Positions 35,904-46,285 of a stretch of DNA of 64,000 nt are shown here, one piece after another (position 1 is the first letter of the stretch; each line of letters starts with the position of its first letter). This DNA is from CANLBN01 sp050633525 (GTDB lineage: Bacteria; Pseudomonadota; Gammaproteobacteria; Pseudomonadales; Cellvibrionaceae): contig JBOEGR010000018.1 of the NCBI GenBank assembly GCA_050633525.1, forward strand, positions 124,001-188,000, written 5' to 3'. Both the position numbers and the translations under genes were made by a program. The notes under the pieces were generated by a model. It was not told the DNA's origin. It saw only the letters and a program-made list of their open reading frames with translations, and did not search any database.

Positions 35904-37196
35904 CTATTTTATACCCAATTTATTCACTAGACCGCCTTCCGCTTGTGCAATACGGTAGAGAGAGTAAAGCTGGTCATAACTAGCATTTAAATAATTACTC
36001 TTAGCTTCGAGTAATTCATTCTCTGTATTCAACAGGTCCAATAAAGAACGCTTACCAATATTGAACTGCTTACGGTAAGCCTCTCGCGTAGATACAACAG
36101 AATCAGAATAAGTAGTCAAAAAGCTGAGTTGCTTTTGGGTATATTCATAAGCGTTCCAAGATAAACGCATACCCTCTTCTACTTGTCGCTTGGTCGTAGA
36201 GCGAATTTGCTTTGCTTCCTCTATTAGATAAGCCGTCTGTTTCTTACGTGCATTATCAGAGCCTCCGTTATAAAGGTTGTAACGGAGACGAAGTGCAATC
36301 ACCCAGTCTTCATTAGTGCCTTCAATACCATCAATATCTTCGTTCCAAGTACGGTCACCCTCTAATGATAAGGTAGGATAAAGCTGGCTCTTACTGGCTC
36401 GGTACTGTGCCTCAGCGGCTTCAATATCAGCATCAGCAGACTTTAGTTGAGGATTATTGTTAAATGCTTGCGCAATAGCTTCCTCGATGGTGTTTGGAAC
36501 TGAAACACCCTCTGGTTTCTCTAAGGTAGACACATCAGGAATATAACCAACTACCCCATAAAAGTTACTAACGGCATCTTGTAAGTTATTTTGGCCAGCG
36601 ACAAAATTACTATTTGCCAAAGAAAGCCGAGCGGCTATCTGATCTAAATCGGAGCGACTACCCACTCCAGCATCACTTCGTAACGCCATCTGATCATAGA
36701 TATTCTTATGTTCATCTAAGGAGCTTTCGAGTAACTCTAAAAGCTCAGACTGCCGCATTACTTCGATGTAAGCCTCAGCTACTCTGAGAGAGATAGTCTC
36801 TTCGGTATCCACGGTATCGAAGAGAGCGCTGTTATAACGTGCTTTTTGCCTATCCACTTCACTAGACGTCGCACTACCGTCATAAATCATTTGCCTTAGA
36901 CGTAATGCGGCCTCCCTTCTTGTTAACTCAACATCTTCACCTCCAGTTGCAGGAGATTCAGTCCATTCACGTCCAATGCCTAACTCTGCATCAAGAGAGG
37001 GTAAATAGCCCCCTTTTGCCGCTCTGACTTCCTTTTCTCTCGCTAATACTTGCTGACGAGCAGCTAAAAGCTCTGGATTCGTTTTCAAAGTATGATCTAC
37101 CACTTCCTGTAGCGTCAGTGCAGATGCAAAAGACCCAAGGAAAAGACACGAAGCAGATACCCCCAAAATACCTAACAACTTGAACGTTTTTTTCAT
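35904..37196 (-). CDS. TolC-family outer-membrane exporter (LapE/AggA-like), 430 aa
   Basis: A signal peptide and the TolC duplication with long amphipathic helices, including ALTLQEVVDHTLKTNPEL at the mature N-terminus and LLDLLNTENELLEAKSNYLNA near the end. It forms the outer-membrane tunnel of the type I system for the adhesin. It has its own leader of 232 bp with a CRP-type site, so may be expressed separately from HlyD and ABC genes. Confidence 0.9.
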   Translation of the reverse strand: MKKTFKLLGILGVSASCLFLGSFASALTLQEVVDHTLKTNPELLAARQQVLAREKEVRAAKGGYLPSLDAELGIGREWTESPATGGEDVELTRREAALRLRQMIYDGSATSSEVDRQKARYNSALFDTVDTEETISLRVAEAYIEVMRQSELLELLESSLDEHKNIYDQMALRSDAGVGSRSDLDQIAARLSLANSNFVAGQNNLQDAVSNFYGVVGYIPDVSTLEKPEGVSVPNTIEEAIAQAFNNNPQLKSADADIEAAEAQYRASKSQLYPTLSLEGDRTWNEDIDGIEGTNEDWVIALRLRYNLYNGGSDNARKKQTAYLIEEAKQIRSTTKRQVEEGMRLSWNAYEYTQKQLSFLTTYSDSVVSTREAYRKQFNIGKRSLLDLLNTENELLEAKSNYLNASYDQLYSLYRIAQAEGGLVNKLGIK

Positions 37197-37222
37197 AGAT
37201 TACTTCCTTAACGGCAATTTTT

Positions 37223-37238
37223 TGTGACGCACGTCACA
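37223..37238. promoter_or_regulatory. Perfect CRP/Vfr-type site
   Basis: TGTGACGCACGTCACA fits TGTGA-N6-TCACA exactly. It is 27-42 bp upstream of the TolC-like start. So close to the start codon it may act as a repressing site or at a promoter with a short leader. Confidence 0.6.
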
Positions 37239-37428
37239 TTTTGATGGATTTTAGTAGATTATTTTTTAAACAGCAAGAATATGTATACTCAACTTTTTTA
37301 TCTTTATTTCAATTATTTATTATGGAAATCATTGACTTAAGACTAGTTTGCGCCACTAAAGGGATAACATCAAGAGACAAACGGCGACAAAAAACCGATT
37401 AGTGGCCAAGCTTATATATTTTTATCCT

Positions 37429-38790
37429 TTATCTTTCCCTTAACGCTAATTGTTTGGTCTTTAATATGGGCTTGAGAATATAATCTAAAACCGTTTTCTT
37501 TCCTGTGAGCACGTCCACATTTACTGTCATTCCCGGAATAATTGGCAGTGTTTCTGAATCATTTCCCAAAAAAGAAGAGTTAGTTTCTATTTGCACTAAA
37601 TAAAAACTCTCACCCTCATCATCTAAAATAGTATCAGGGCTTATATTAACCACTTGGCCATCGAGGCCACCATGAATTGAAAAGTCGTAAGCAGTAAATT
37701 TAACTACTGCTTTTTGCCCTGGGTGCATAAATGCAATATCCGCAGGCCTGATTCGAGTTTCGATCAATAAACTATCTTCAGAAGGCACAATAGCCATCAT
37801 ATCCATTCCCGGCTGCACAACGCCACCAAGCGTTTTTACAAATAACTGCTTTATCGTACCCGTAACGGGCGATCTCACTAAACGGCGATCTACCTGATCA
37901 ACTATCGCTTGGCTTGATTCATTTAAGCGCGATAGTTCGGCTTGGGCATCATTGTATTCTGCTTGCGCTTTACTCCGAAAAGCTGAGCTCGCTGCAGCCA
38001 GCTTTTGCTCTAGTTCAGCGAGAGAAGATTGGATTCGCGGTATCGATAATTTTGCTGCTTGCAGTTCGCCGGCAAGATCGTTAGTTTGCCTTTTTAACCT
38101 TAGTAACTCTACTTGTGACACTGCTCCTTGTGCAACGAGAGGCTGCGTTAAATCTAATTCATCTTTTAGCAATTGATAACTGCGCTGTAGTTGCCTAGAC
38201 TTTGCTCTTAACTCCGATAACTCTTGTTGCTTTTGGGTAATTTGCTGTCGAATAATATCGTTACTGGATATTAATTCTTGCTGACGAGCAAGATACAAGT
38301 CTTTCTCAGCCTTTACCTCATTCGCGGGTAAGGTCTTTAGCAACTCTTCTTCGGGAAAAACTTGCCCTTCGGCCTCAGCTTGGAGGCGTGCAGTCTTGGC
38401 TTGCAGCTGCGATTGGTTCACTTCTGTTTCACGCAAGGAAGATGAAAAGCGCATGTCATCTAGGCGAACTAACACTTCACCACTCTTAACAAGCTGCCCT
38501 TCCCTAACAAACACTTCTGCGACAATACCACCCTCTAAATTCTGTACTAATTGTACCGAGCGTGAAGGAATCACCCTTCCATCACCGCGCGTAAACTCAT
38601 CTATATCTGCATAAGCTGCCCACACAACAATCCCAATAATAAAGGCCATAATAGCCCAGAGTAACTGCTGGCCACCTCGCGGAGATTGATGCAATACTGC
38701 GGCTGCGGCTGAAGAAGCAAAAGATAAATCTTCTTCTGGAATGCGGTTTGATGCCTGATTGTTAGCTGTTGAGTTAAGGTTGAGCGACAC
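37429..38790 (-). CDS. HlyD-family membrane fusion protein (LapC-like), 453 aa
   Basis: One transmembrane helix near residues 40-65 (WAIMAFIIGIVVWAAYADI), lipoyl-like strands (GDGRVIPS, VEGGIVAEVFVREGQLVKSGEVL), a long coiled-coil hairpin and a beta-barrel end (SPVTGTIKQLFV). Bridges the ABC exporter to TolC. The start is placed at GTG 38790 because AAGGGG lies 7 nt upstream; in-frame ATGs at 38814 and 38844 lack ribosome sites. The start overlaps the exporter stop, so they are coupled. Confidence 0.9.
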   Translation of the reverse strand: MSLNLNSTANNQASNRIPEEDLSFASSAAAAVLHQSPRGGQQLLWAIMAFIIGIVVWAAYADIDEFTRGDGRVIPSRSVQLVQNLEGGIVAEVFVREGQLVKSGEVLVRLDDMRFSSSLRETEVNQSQLQAKTARLQAEAEGQVFPEEELLKTLPANEVKAEKDLYLARQQELISSNDIIRQQITQKQQELSELRAKSRQLQRSYQLLKDELDLTQPLVAQGAVSQVELLRLKRQTNDLAGELQAAKLSIPRIQSSLAELEQKLAAASSAFRSKAQAEYNDAQAELSRLNESSQAIVDQVDRRLVRSPVTGTIKQLFVKTLGGVVQPGMDMMAIVPSEDSLLIETRIRPADIAFMHPGQKAVVKFTAYDFSIHGGLDGQVVNISPDTILDDEGESFYLVQIETNSSFLGNDSETLPIIPGMTVNVDVLTGKKTVLDYILKPILKTKQLALRER

Positions 38791-41029
38791 GTAGCTGCCC
38801 CTTTTTAAGTGCATCCAATACGGGTTCTTTATCACCATCGGCAATGAGTTTACCGTTATCCAACACGATAACGCGATCGACTAAAGACAGTAATGATGTT
38901 TTATGCGTTACGAGAATAACTGTTTTTCCTTCAAGCGCCTTCAGTAGATTATCTTTTACCAAAGACTCGGTACTATTATCCATACCATTAGTTGGCTCAT
39001 CCATTAAACACATCGAAGGCGAATTCAATAAGGCTCTTGCTATACCGATACTCTGGCGCTGCCCACCCGACAATGCTTGTCCACGCTCACCCACTTGACG
39101 ATCAAAACCGAGCGGGTGTCGATCAACAAATTCTTTTACGCCTGATAAATTAGCAACACGAATAACATCAGCATCATCAGATTGAGGAGAACCATAGACA
39201 ATATTCGACTTAACTGATCCCGAAAACAAAATCACGTCCTGCGGCACGTGGCCAATGTGTCGACGCAAATCGGCTGGGTCAATTTGCTGGCTATCGATAC
39301 CATCAAACAATACACCGCCCTGATTAGGCTGATACAAACCCAACAACAGTTTTTGTATCGTCGATTTACCTGAACCAATGCGACCGATAATAGCCACTTT
39401 TTCACCCGGCTCAATTTTAAATGAAACGTTATCTAATGCGGCTTGTCTTTCATCTGGATAGTGAAAAGTCACTTTATTAAATTGAATAGCACCTTCAAAG
39501 CTAGGGCGTTTAATAAATGGTTTTTCAGGGTTACGTTCTTGGCTTTTTTCAACGATACCATCTAAGGCTGTTAGAGCTGTTTTGGTTTGGTCATAACTCA
39601 CCAGCAAACTCGCCACTTGTGCAATGGGCCCCATAGCCCTACCAGCTAACATAAAGCTTGCAATCAAGGCACCCATCGTTAGTTCTCGCTCGGCGATTAA
39701 GTAGACACCAACAATAATTAACACGACACTTGCCAACTGCTGAATCAGCCCAGAAAATAAGCCCACCGACATAGACAATATTCTTACACGCTGACTCCAA
39801 TGAGCCATATGTCCAACAGATTTTTCCCATAGTCGCTGCAAATAGCCTTCAGCTCCCAGTACTTTTACTGTTTCTAAACCCACCAAGGACTCCACTAAAG
39901 TCGCATTCTTTTGCGCTGAGGACATAAACGTTTGCTCAACTGCGTTTTTAATCGGTTTTTGTAGAAGCAAGCCGTAAATGAGAATAATCGGTAATGCAAC
40001 AATAGGCACCCAGACTAAAGGCCCTCCGACATAGAAAATAATCAATAGAAATAACACAATAAAAGGAATATCAACCAATGCTGCTATGGTCGATGAAGTG
40101 TAAAAATTTCGAACGGTATCAAACTCACGAAACTGGCTTGCAAACGAGCCTACCGATTGAGGACGCTCACTAAAACGTGAACCTAACACGCGCTCAAATA
40201 GAAAAGAGGATAAAAGGACATCTGATTTTTTACCCGCAACTTCGATAAAATAGCCTCTAAGCGCTTTTAAAATAAGATCGAAAACATAAACAATAATGAC
40301 CCCTATCGCTAGCACCCAGAGCGTTTCTATCGCTTGATTTGGTACAACTCTGTCGTAGACATTCATCACAAACAAAGGCGTAGCAATAGCAAAAAGGTTA
40401 ATAAAGAAAGAGGCAAGCAATACATCTCGATATATTCGCCAAGATGATTTCATCACGGACCAAAACCAATGCTCATTTTGAGGTTTTGTATTGAGATCTT
40501 GCACTTGCTCGAAACGCTCTTCCGATTTCACATAAATAGCGTAACCAGAATATTGTTTTTTCAGCTCAGACAATAAGATATTACTTTCTTTATCACTAAG
40601 TGCATCAATTACAGTAGCCGTATTTTTAAGGGTATCAACATGCTTTAAGACAAGCGCTTGATTTTCTTCAAGCAACAATACGACGGGCAACACAATTGAT
40701 GAAATATCATCCAACTCTCGCTCAACCACCCGCGCTTCTAAACCAGCTCGGCTAGCTGCACGAACAAATAACTCAGGACTTAAACGTTGATCAACTAGTG
40801 GCAGGCCCGCAACCAGCGACGTCTCCGAACAAGGAGCATCCTTCAGCCGTGTCATTATTAATAAACAAGCTAGTAACGAATCTGGTTTCTTCTGATCGCA
40901 CTGTTCTGTTGTTGGCGATACCTGTGAGCCCTTGAGTGCTTGATCTTGCAAAGACTCATCCTTGGATGATTCATCATCAGGCAACTTGTTATTCGGTAAT
41001 TTAGTATTAGGCAATTCAGTACTAGGCAT
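38774..41029 (-). CDS. Type I secretion ABC transporter (LapB-like), 751 aa
   Basis: A peptidase-like N-terminal domain follows a repetitive leader; it begins CLLIMTRLKDAPCSETSL and lacks the usual C39 catalytic pattern, as in RTX exporters. Five or six membrane helices, then an ATPase with GRIGSGKST, LSGGQRQ and CLMDEP. It powers adhesin export. Residues 5-19 are a 5-aa repeat of form LPNxK encoded by a 15-bp minisatellite. Confidence 0.92.
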   Translation of the reverse strand: MPSTELPNTKLPNNKLPDDESSKDESLQDQALKGSQVSPTTEQCDQKKPDSLLACLLIMTRLKDAPCSETSLVAGLPLVDQRLSPELFVRAASRAGLEARVVERELDDISSIVLPVVLLLEENQALVLKHVDTLKNTATVIDALSDKESNILLSELKKQYSGYAIYVKSEERFEQVQDLNTKPQNEHWFWSVMKSSWRIYRDVLLASFFINLFAIATPLFVMNVYDRVVPNQAIETLWVLAIGVIIVYVFDLILKALRGYFIEVAGKKSDVLLSSFLFERVLGSRFSERPQSVGSFASQFREFDTVRNFYTSSTIAALVDIPFIVLFLLIIFYVGGPLVWVPIVALPIILIYGLLLQKPIKNAVEQTFMSSAQKNATLVESLVGLETVKVLGAEGYLQRLWEKSVGHMAHWSQRVRILSMSVGLFSGLIQQLASVVLIIVGVYLIAERELTMGALIASFMLAGRAMGPIAQVASLLVSYDQTKTALTALDGIVEKSQERNPEKPFIKRPSFEGAIQFNKVTFHYPDERQAALDNVSFKIEPGEKVAIIGRIGSGKSTIQKLLLGLYQPNQGGVLFDGIDSQQIDPADLRRHIGHVPQDVILFSGSVKSNIVYGSPQSDDADVIRVANLSGVKEFVDRHPLGFDRQVGERGQALSGGQRQSIGIARALLNSPSMCLMDEPTNGMDNSTESLVKDNLLKALEGKTVILVTHKTSLLSLVDRVIVLDNGKLIADGDKEPVLDALKKGQLRVAQP
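40980..41024. repeat. 15-bp coding minisatellite in the exporter gene (3 units)
   Basis: GGCAACTTGTTATTC, GGTAATTTAGTATTA and GGCAATTCAGTACTA lie head to tail. They encode LPNTK, LPNNK and LPDDE at the N-terminus of the ABC transporter. Confidence 0.8.
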
Positions 41030-41253
41030 AGAAACTCTATAATAGAAACACTACAAATAATAAGTGGTTTTTATTGATTTCAATTCGCCAAAATAGCGAT
41101 TATTCATAATAATAGTTTTAACTAACCCTGATTTTAGTCTACTCTGTTATAAATACAATGCTTAAGCCTTTATTATGCTTTTAAAGTGTCACTATTTATT
41201 AATTTCATTTGCTATCGTTAACCACTCCTCACTTGTCGAACGAGGTCCTTATA

Positions 41254-41592
41254 ATGCCTTATATTAAACGTAATGCTGACCGCAGCATTCACTCGGTAGC
41301 ACAAGAAAGGGATGAGCAACATACAGAATATTTAGCAGCAACCGAAAATGACATTGTTCATTTCCTCTCAATTCAAAAAGAAGAGAGTCTATCAAAACAT
41401 GTATTAGCTGAATCTGATAAAGAAATAGCGCGTGTTACAGAAGACTTAATCAACCTTCTTATTAGCAAAAACATTATTCTCTTTACTGAATTACCCTCGG
41501 CAGTACAGAAAAAGCTACTGAGCCGCGAAAAATTACGCTCTAGCTTGAATGATGTGATGGATAATTTCCTTGATGAAGATGAATTACTATAG
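41254..41592 (+). CDS. Conserved small acidic protein, 112 aa
   Basis: It begins MPYIKRNADRSIHSVAQERD and ends in a helical acidic tail. Similar small proteins near type I secretion genes in Pseudomonas are often labelled tryptophan-synthase-like; the true role is unknown. GAGGT lies upstream of the ATG at 41254. The gene diverges from the exporter and converges with btuF 10 bp away. Confidence 0.7.
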   Translation: MPYIKRNADRSIHSVAQERDEQHTEYLAATENDIVHFLSIQKEESLSKHVLAESDKEIARVTEDLINLLISKNIILFTELPSAVQKKLLSREKLRSSLNDVMDNFLDEDELL

Positions 41593-41602
41593 GGTGTTCA
41601 AC

Positions 41603-42535
41603 TTAAGATCGACTTCTGACTAAATCTAATTGATCGCACAACTGTTGGGCTCCTCGCAACAACCTAATCGTATGACGCTGCAATAGATCCGGATGGATAA
41701 AGAATAGATTTTTTTGTTTTACCGCATTAATAGTGGGCCACGCCAACCATTGATCTAACCAATCGGGACGTTCCTCCCCCATACCACTGGCCACAATTGC
41801 ATCTGGGTTTCTATCCAACACAGACTCAATACTGATTTTAGGTGCAATCACTGCTGCATCTGCAAAAATATTACGGCCTCCGCATAAATGAATGACATCA
41901 GAGATAATACTATCTTTATTAATGGTTTGAAGTGGGCTATTCCAAACCTGATAAAGAACGCCTACTGCCGCCCTGCCCTTATAAGTTTCCTGTAACCTGC
42001 CTAAGTTGAATAGATACTCATTTGCTGCTACTTGTGCAGCACTATCGCGCCCTGTTAAAACACCAATATCATTAATCGATTTCGCTACGTCCTTCAGTTT
42101 TTTAGGCTCATCAAGATAAACGGGTATTCCTAAGGCTTTTAGTTTTTTATATCGATTAGATGAATGACCGGATGCCCAACCAATGACAAGATCAGGGTTC
42201 AGAGCTATGATAGCTTCGATACTCGAACCCTGTATCGCGCCTACATTCGTAATAGTTTTAGCCTCTTCAGGGTAATTAGAATAATCGACCACGCCAACTA
42301 GCAAATCTCCAGCACCTGCAGAAAACACATTTTCAACAATATGTGGCGCCATTGCGACGATGCGTTTTGCGGGACGGGGTAATACGATTTTTTCATCCGT
42401 ATAATCGATAACAGAATAAGAATAAGAATAAGTAGGACCACCACTTTCAGCGCCCGTAAAAACTGAAAATAACATGACAACAATCGTGCTTGTAATACAC
42501 AAAAAAACCATAAAAAAGCGTTTTACCTTATTCAC
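41603..42535 (-). CDS. btuF: Cobalamin-binding periplasmic protein, 310 aa
   Basis: A signal/anchor segment (about 5-30) precedes a class III substrate-binding fold: PKRIVAMAPHIVENVFSAGA, ALNPDLVIGWASG and PTINAVKQKNLFFI. It delivers B12 to BtuCD. It is the last gene of the riboswitch operon, 12 bp after cobD. Confidence 0.85.
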   Translation of the reverse strand: MNKVKRFFMVFLCITSTIVVMLFSVFTGAESGGPTYSYSYSVIDYTDEKIVLPRPAKRIVAMAPHIVENVFSAGAGDLLVGVVDYSNYPEEAKTITNVGAIQGSSIEAIIALNPDLVIGWASGHSSNRYKKLKALGIPVYLDEPKKLKDVAKSINDIGVLTGRDSAAQVAANEYLFNLGRLQETYKGRAAVGVLYQVWNSPLQTINKDSIISDVIHLCGGRNIFADAAVIAPKISIESVLDRNPDAIVASGMGEERPDWLDQWLAWPTINAVKQKNLFFIHPDLLQRHTIRLLRGAQQLCDQLDLVRSRS

Positions 42536-42547
42536 TTAATACTCACT

Positions 42548-43618
42548 TTAAATATCATCGCTATGAAATTGAGAAAAAAATGCTTGAAATAGAGGCATAT
42601 CCTGCCCCGGCAAGCCAAACCTTAACCACGCATCATTATCGTTCAGCGTATCATAACGCAATAAAATATTGGCTTTAGTTGCACGTAAATAAACATCAAG
42701 CAGTACATTTTTATCGCCAAACACCGTTGTAAACAAACCCCTCGTCGCAACATCACAAGCAGGAAAGGCTGCTCTTAATTGTGATAATAAATAGTGCTGT
42801 TGTTGTTTTATCCGTTTTATTTGGGCCAATTGCCAAGTGCTATCTGCTAAGGCTTTTGCACCGACCCACAAGGCAGGATGACTCACACTCCAAGGCATAA
42901 TATCATCACGCAATTGCTCAACCAAAGAGCCACTCCCCAAAACAAAACCTAAACGCAAGCCCGCTAAACCAAAAAATTTACCCATAGAACGCAAGACGAT
43001 AATATTCGCATTGGGGGCATGCTCATTAGCGCATACGAGGTCATTCGCATAACGAATAAAACTCGACTTAGGATACAAATCAATAAATGCTTCATCAATC
43101 ACACAATACCCTGATGCTGGCAGTCCCTGGATGATCGACACATAATCTTCGGGTTGGTATAACTCTGCGCTGGGATTATTAGGGTTTACCATAACGACAT
43201 GCTTTACTTTCCCCTGCTTAACCAAGTGCTTCAACTCAGATAAATCTCGGTAAAAAACGCATGTATGGCCAGCAGCTTGCCATGCCAGCCTATGCTCTTG
43301 ATAAGCAAGATAAGGTAGCGCAACTCTTGAAGTGGTTTGAGTCTCTGCTAATAAACGCGGTAATCGTCGAATTGCATCTTGAGAGCCCGCAACAGGGGTA
43401 ATCGCACTGCTTGGACAGGAATAATAAACCGCGGCCGCGGCCAATAAAACAGAGTCGTCATAAGGCAACGTTTGCCAAACAGATTCAGGAATAGCGCCAA
43501 TGGGGTATACCCAAGGGCTAATGCCTGTAGAAAGGTCTAAGCAATCAGAGGCGCGGATGCCAAGCTCTTTTTCTGCACGTATTAAATCGCCACCATGTAC
43601 AAGTGAACTAGCTGACAT
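42548..43618 (-). CDS. cobD: Threonine-phosphate decarboxylase, 356 aa
   Basis: A PLP fold-type I enzyme (aminotransferase-like) with the Schiff-base Lys in SMGKFFGLAGLRLGF and NPNNPSAELY. It makes (R)-1-amino-2-propanol O-phosphate for the nucleotide loop. Overlaps cbiB by 11 bp. Confidence 0.9.
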   Translation of the reverse strand: MSASSLVHGGDLIRAEKELGIRASDCLDLSTGISPWVYPIGAIPESVWQTLPYDDSVLLAAAAVYYSCPSSAITPVAGSQDAIRRLPRLLAETQTTSRVALPYLAYQEHRLAWQAAGHTCVFYRDLSELKHLVKQGKVKHVVMVNPNNPSAELYQPEDYVSIIQGLPASGYCVIDEAFIDLYPKSSFIRYANDLVCANEHAPNANIIVLRSMGKFFGLAGLRLGFVLGSGSLVEQLRDDIMPWSVSHPALWVGAKALADSTWQLAQIKRIKQQQHYLLSQLRAAFPACDVATRGLFTTVFGDKNVLLDVYLRATKANILLRYDTLNDNDAWLRFGLPGQDMPLFQAFFSQFHSDDI

Positions 43619-44675
43619 TCACATCACCTTTTGGCGATAGAGTAAATAAAGAGGTATTTAATATAATGTTATGGGTACCATTAACCGCATTATTAGCAAC
43701 CCTGCTATTAAAAACTTTGCTATTAAAAACTCCGCTTGAAAATGCAGTCAAAAAACCTACTACGAACAGCAGTAAACACCACAACATAGCTGTCCTACTA
43801 ACAAGCCTTAAGCTGCGAGAAATATCATTATTTTCCGGGAGCTGACCACAGCCAAATTCTGGTTTATGTTTTATTTCACCATGGTAATGAGATGGACCAC
43901 CGAGAGTTAATTCTAGGGCCCCAGCACCTGCGGTCATTACCACACCAGCATTCGGACTCTCTAAGCGATGAGCCTGCTTAAACCAGCAGTGCAAAGAAGA
44001 GCGAGTAGCCCCTAATAAAGCATAACTCAAGGCCACTAAACGACTAGGAACATAATTTAGAATGTCATCCATTCGCGCAGCAAAGCGACCAAAATAATTA
44101 AAACGTAGCGTTTTATACCCCCACATCGCATCTAAAGTGTTGCTCAAACGGTAAATAATAATGGCAGGTAGACCGCCGACAACATACCAAAAGACAGGAG
44201 CAAAAATCGCATCAGAACCATTCTCTAAAATAGATTCAATAGTCGCTTGCCGAACGGCAAGCTCTTGTAAATTTTGAGTATCACGGCTGACTATTTTGGC
44301 AAGTTCTTGACGCGCAGTCACTACATCACCCACTAATAAAGGGGTCAATATGGCGAGCCCATGTTGTTTTAAACTCGTTTGCGCTATCGCTAATGTTAAT
44401 ACAACAGTCTCCGCAAAAAAGAGAAACAGTATTGAGTCTGGTATAGCGACTAACAAGGTGATACTGACCGTAGGTATTAACACCAGTAACAACCAAGATG
44501 ATAAACCTAAGATAAATGATATGAATCGGTATTGAGGCAGCTCATAGAATCGATTGCATATTCGTTCACATCGGCTCGCAAGCGACCCAAAACCAATAAG
44601 AGGATGATAACGCTTAGGCTCACCAAAAATATAATCTAAAACAAAAGCGAGAATAACAACAATGGCTATCATCAT
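43608..44675 (-). CDS. cbiB: Adenosylcobinamide-phosphate synthase, 355 aa
   Basis: An integral membrane protein with the family-specific DYIFGEPKRYHPLIGFG start and RLSNTLDAMWGYK. It attaches aminopropanol phosphate to cobyric acid. Its C-terminus is extended by a repetitive tail (VFNSK, VFNSR, VANNA, VNGTH) encoded by a 15-bp repeat; exact copies are at 43704-43718 and 43719-43733. Confidence 0.92.
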   Translation of the reverse strand: MMIAIVVILAFVLDYIFGEPKRYHPLIGFGSLASRCERICNRFYELPQYRFISFILGLSSWLLLVLIPTVSITLLVAIPDSILFLFFAETVVLTLAIAQTSLKQHGLAILTPLLVGDVVTARQELAKIVSRDTQNLQELAVRQATIESILENGSDAIFAPVFWYVVGGLPAIIIYRLSNTLDAMWGYKTLRFNYFGRFAARMDDILNYVPSRLVALSYALLGATRSSLHCWFKQAHRLESPNAGVVMTAGAGALELTLGGPSHYHGEIKHKPEFGCGQLPENNDISRSLRLVSRTAMLWCLLLFVVGFLTAFSSGVFNSKVFNSRVANNAVNGTHNIILNTSLFTLSPKGDVNVS

Positions 44676-44693
44676 TTGAAGACTTTACACGGG

Positions 44694-45593
44694 CTATAAG
44701 TAAGCAAAATACAACACCAATAGCACAAGTAATTCTGACATTTCAATTAATGCACCCGCACAATCGCCCACGAAACCACCAATACGCCTTAACCAAAAAC
44801 GCCGCCATAAAAAAAACAGAAGGCTCATAGAAAGTGTGAGCGCTAAGGCGGTTAAGAACGGCAACAATAGAAATACGCTTACTGTTATCACGCCCACAAT
44901 CACGTAAGCATACCCTTTACGGGCGTGTTGGGTTAAAGCAGAACCAAGCCCATTCGGGCTAACATAAGGAGTCGACGTTATCAGTAATAACACGAGTGTA
45001 CGAGACAGCACCAAAGCACTAAGCAACACCACCCATAGCAGTTCTCTAAACTGCTCGATTAATTGATACACCAATAATACTTTTAACATTAAGGTCAAGA
45101 CTAATGCGACTACCGCCATCGCTCCTGCGTTTGGGTCTTTAAATACGGCAAGAATACGAGTGATGTTTTCATGATTCTTATCGTTCACATCATTAGTATT
45201 AGATTCGCCTTGCTTATTGTCACTTACATGATTCAGTTCTAGACTTGGATGAATAATCAGATGATGAGAAAAAAAAGCAGCATCAACTGAGTCTGCAAGA
45301 CCGTCAAGATGCAATGCACCCGTTAAAAAAACCCACAATATCACGATAAGCGCAGCTGCAATAATAGGGCTAAATGACAAAGGCAATAGGAAAAAAAATA
45401 GAAATAATAAACAAGCCAATACAAAACCCACACAAGGGTAATATAATGACGACAAACCTTGCTGCTCATTATCCCATTGACCAGAAGCCGTATATTTAGA
45501 TAAAAAATAGGTCGCCGGCAAACGTGTCAGTAGTGACATGGCCATTAAAAAGGGAAATAGGCATTTCTCTTGAAATACATTAGTCCACTTCAT
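44694..45593 (-). CDS. cobS: Adenosylcobinamide-GDP ribazoletransferase, 299 aa
   Basis: A polytopic membrane enzyme; HLDGLADSVDA is the metal/GDP-binding signature and GGFVGDCAGALIEMSE is conserved near the end. A low-complexity, Asn/Asp-rich loop (about 120-140) is an insertion compared with ordinary CobS. Overlaps the phosphatase gene by 4 bp. Confidence 0.92.
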   Translation of the reverse strand: MKWTNVFQEKCLFPFLMAMSLLTRLPATYFLSKYTASGQWDNEQQGLSSLYYPCVGFVLACLLFLFFFLLPLSFSPIIAAALIVILWVFLTGALHLDGLADSVDAAFFSHHLIIHPSLELNHVSDNKQGESNTNDVNDKNHENITRILAVFKDPNAGAMAVVALVLTLMLKVLLVYQLIEQFRELLWVVLLSALVLSRTLVLLLITSTPYVSPNGLGSALTQHARKGYAYVIVGVITVSVFLLLPFLTALALTLSMSLLFFLWRRFWLRRIGGFVGDCAGALIEMSELLVLLVLYFAYL

Positions 45594-46285
45594 TCCACAC
45601 CTACATTGTGCATAAGTAAACGGTAATAATTTTTACCCTGATCGGTGACAACTTGAATTCTAGAAATACAGGCATAGGGAATATCAAAACGATTTAATTC
45701 TAACAAAGGCATTCCTAAACAATGCACAAGCAATACTCGCATCACACCACCGTGAGACACGAGTAAAAAGTGCTCGCCCATATAATTACTAATGGCTGCA
45801 TCAAAAGCACCAAGCACTCGCTTAGCAAAAACATCTACTGCCTCACCTGATGGTGGTGGAGATGTAATAGGATTAGCAACCCAAGCTTCCACAGCTTTTG
45901 GTTGAGACGCCCATACGCTTTTAATACTTTGCCCTTCCCATTCTCCAAAGTGCATCTCCTTAAAACCAGCATCCAAAGTTAAAGGGATATTATGCTGATG
46001 AGCTAATTTTTTTGAAAAATCTAAACAACGAACCAATGGTGAAGTCACAATACTATCCCACGGTGGTTTTTGCTCGTGCCGCTCCTCTAAAAATGCAGCA
46101 ATATGTTGTTCCATTTTTTGGAAACCAGAAAAACTTAAGGCAACGTCGGTAGAACCACGGTAACATTGACCATCAATACATTCACCATGTCGAAGTAAAT
46201 CGATCGTTGTTATTTTGACCTCTTCACTTTCAACGCCACTGACTCTTTGCTTCTCATGATTGTTCACTGACACTAGCCTCAGCAA
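45590..46285 (-). CDS. cobC: Alpha-ribazole phosphatase (histidine phosphatase family), up to 231 aa
   Basis: LLRHGE is the phosphohistidine motif, with HFGEWEG and VSHGGVMRVLL completing the site. It removes phosphate from alpha-ribazole 5'-phosphate in the nucleotide-loop pathway. The start is uncertain: TTG 46285 or GTG 46267, both within the cobT 3' end. It lies between cobT and cobS. Confidence 0.85.
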   Translation of the reverse strand: MLRLVSVNNHEKQRVSGVESEEVKITTIDLLRHGECIDGQCYRGSTDVALSFSGFQKMEQHIAAFLEERHEQKPPWDSIVTSPLVRCLDFSKKLAHQHNIPLTLDAGFKEMHFGEWEGQSIKSVWASQPKAVEAWVANPITSPPPSGEAVDVFAKRVLGAFDAAISNYMGEHFLLVSHGGVMRVLLVHCLGMPLLELNRFDIPYACISRIQVVTDQGKNYYRLLMHNVGVE

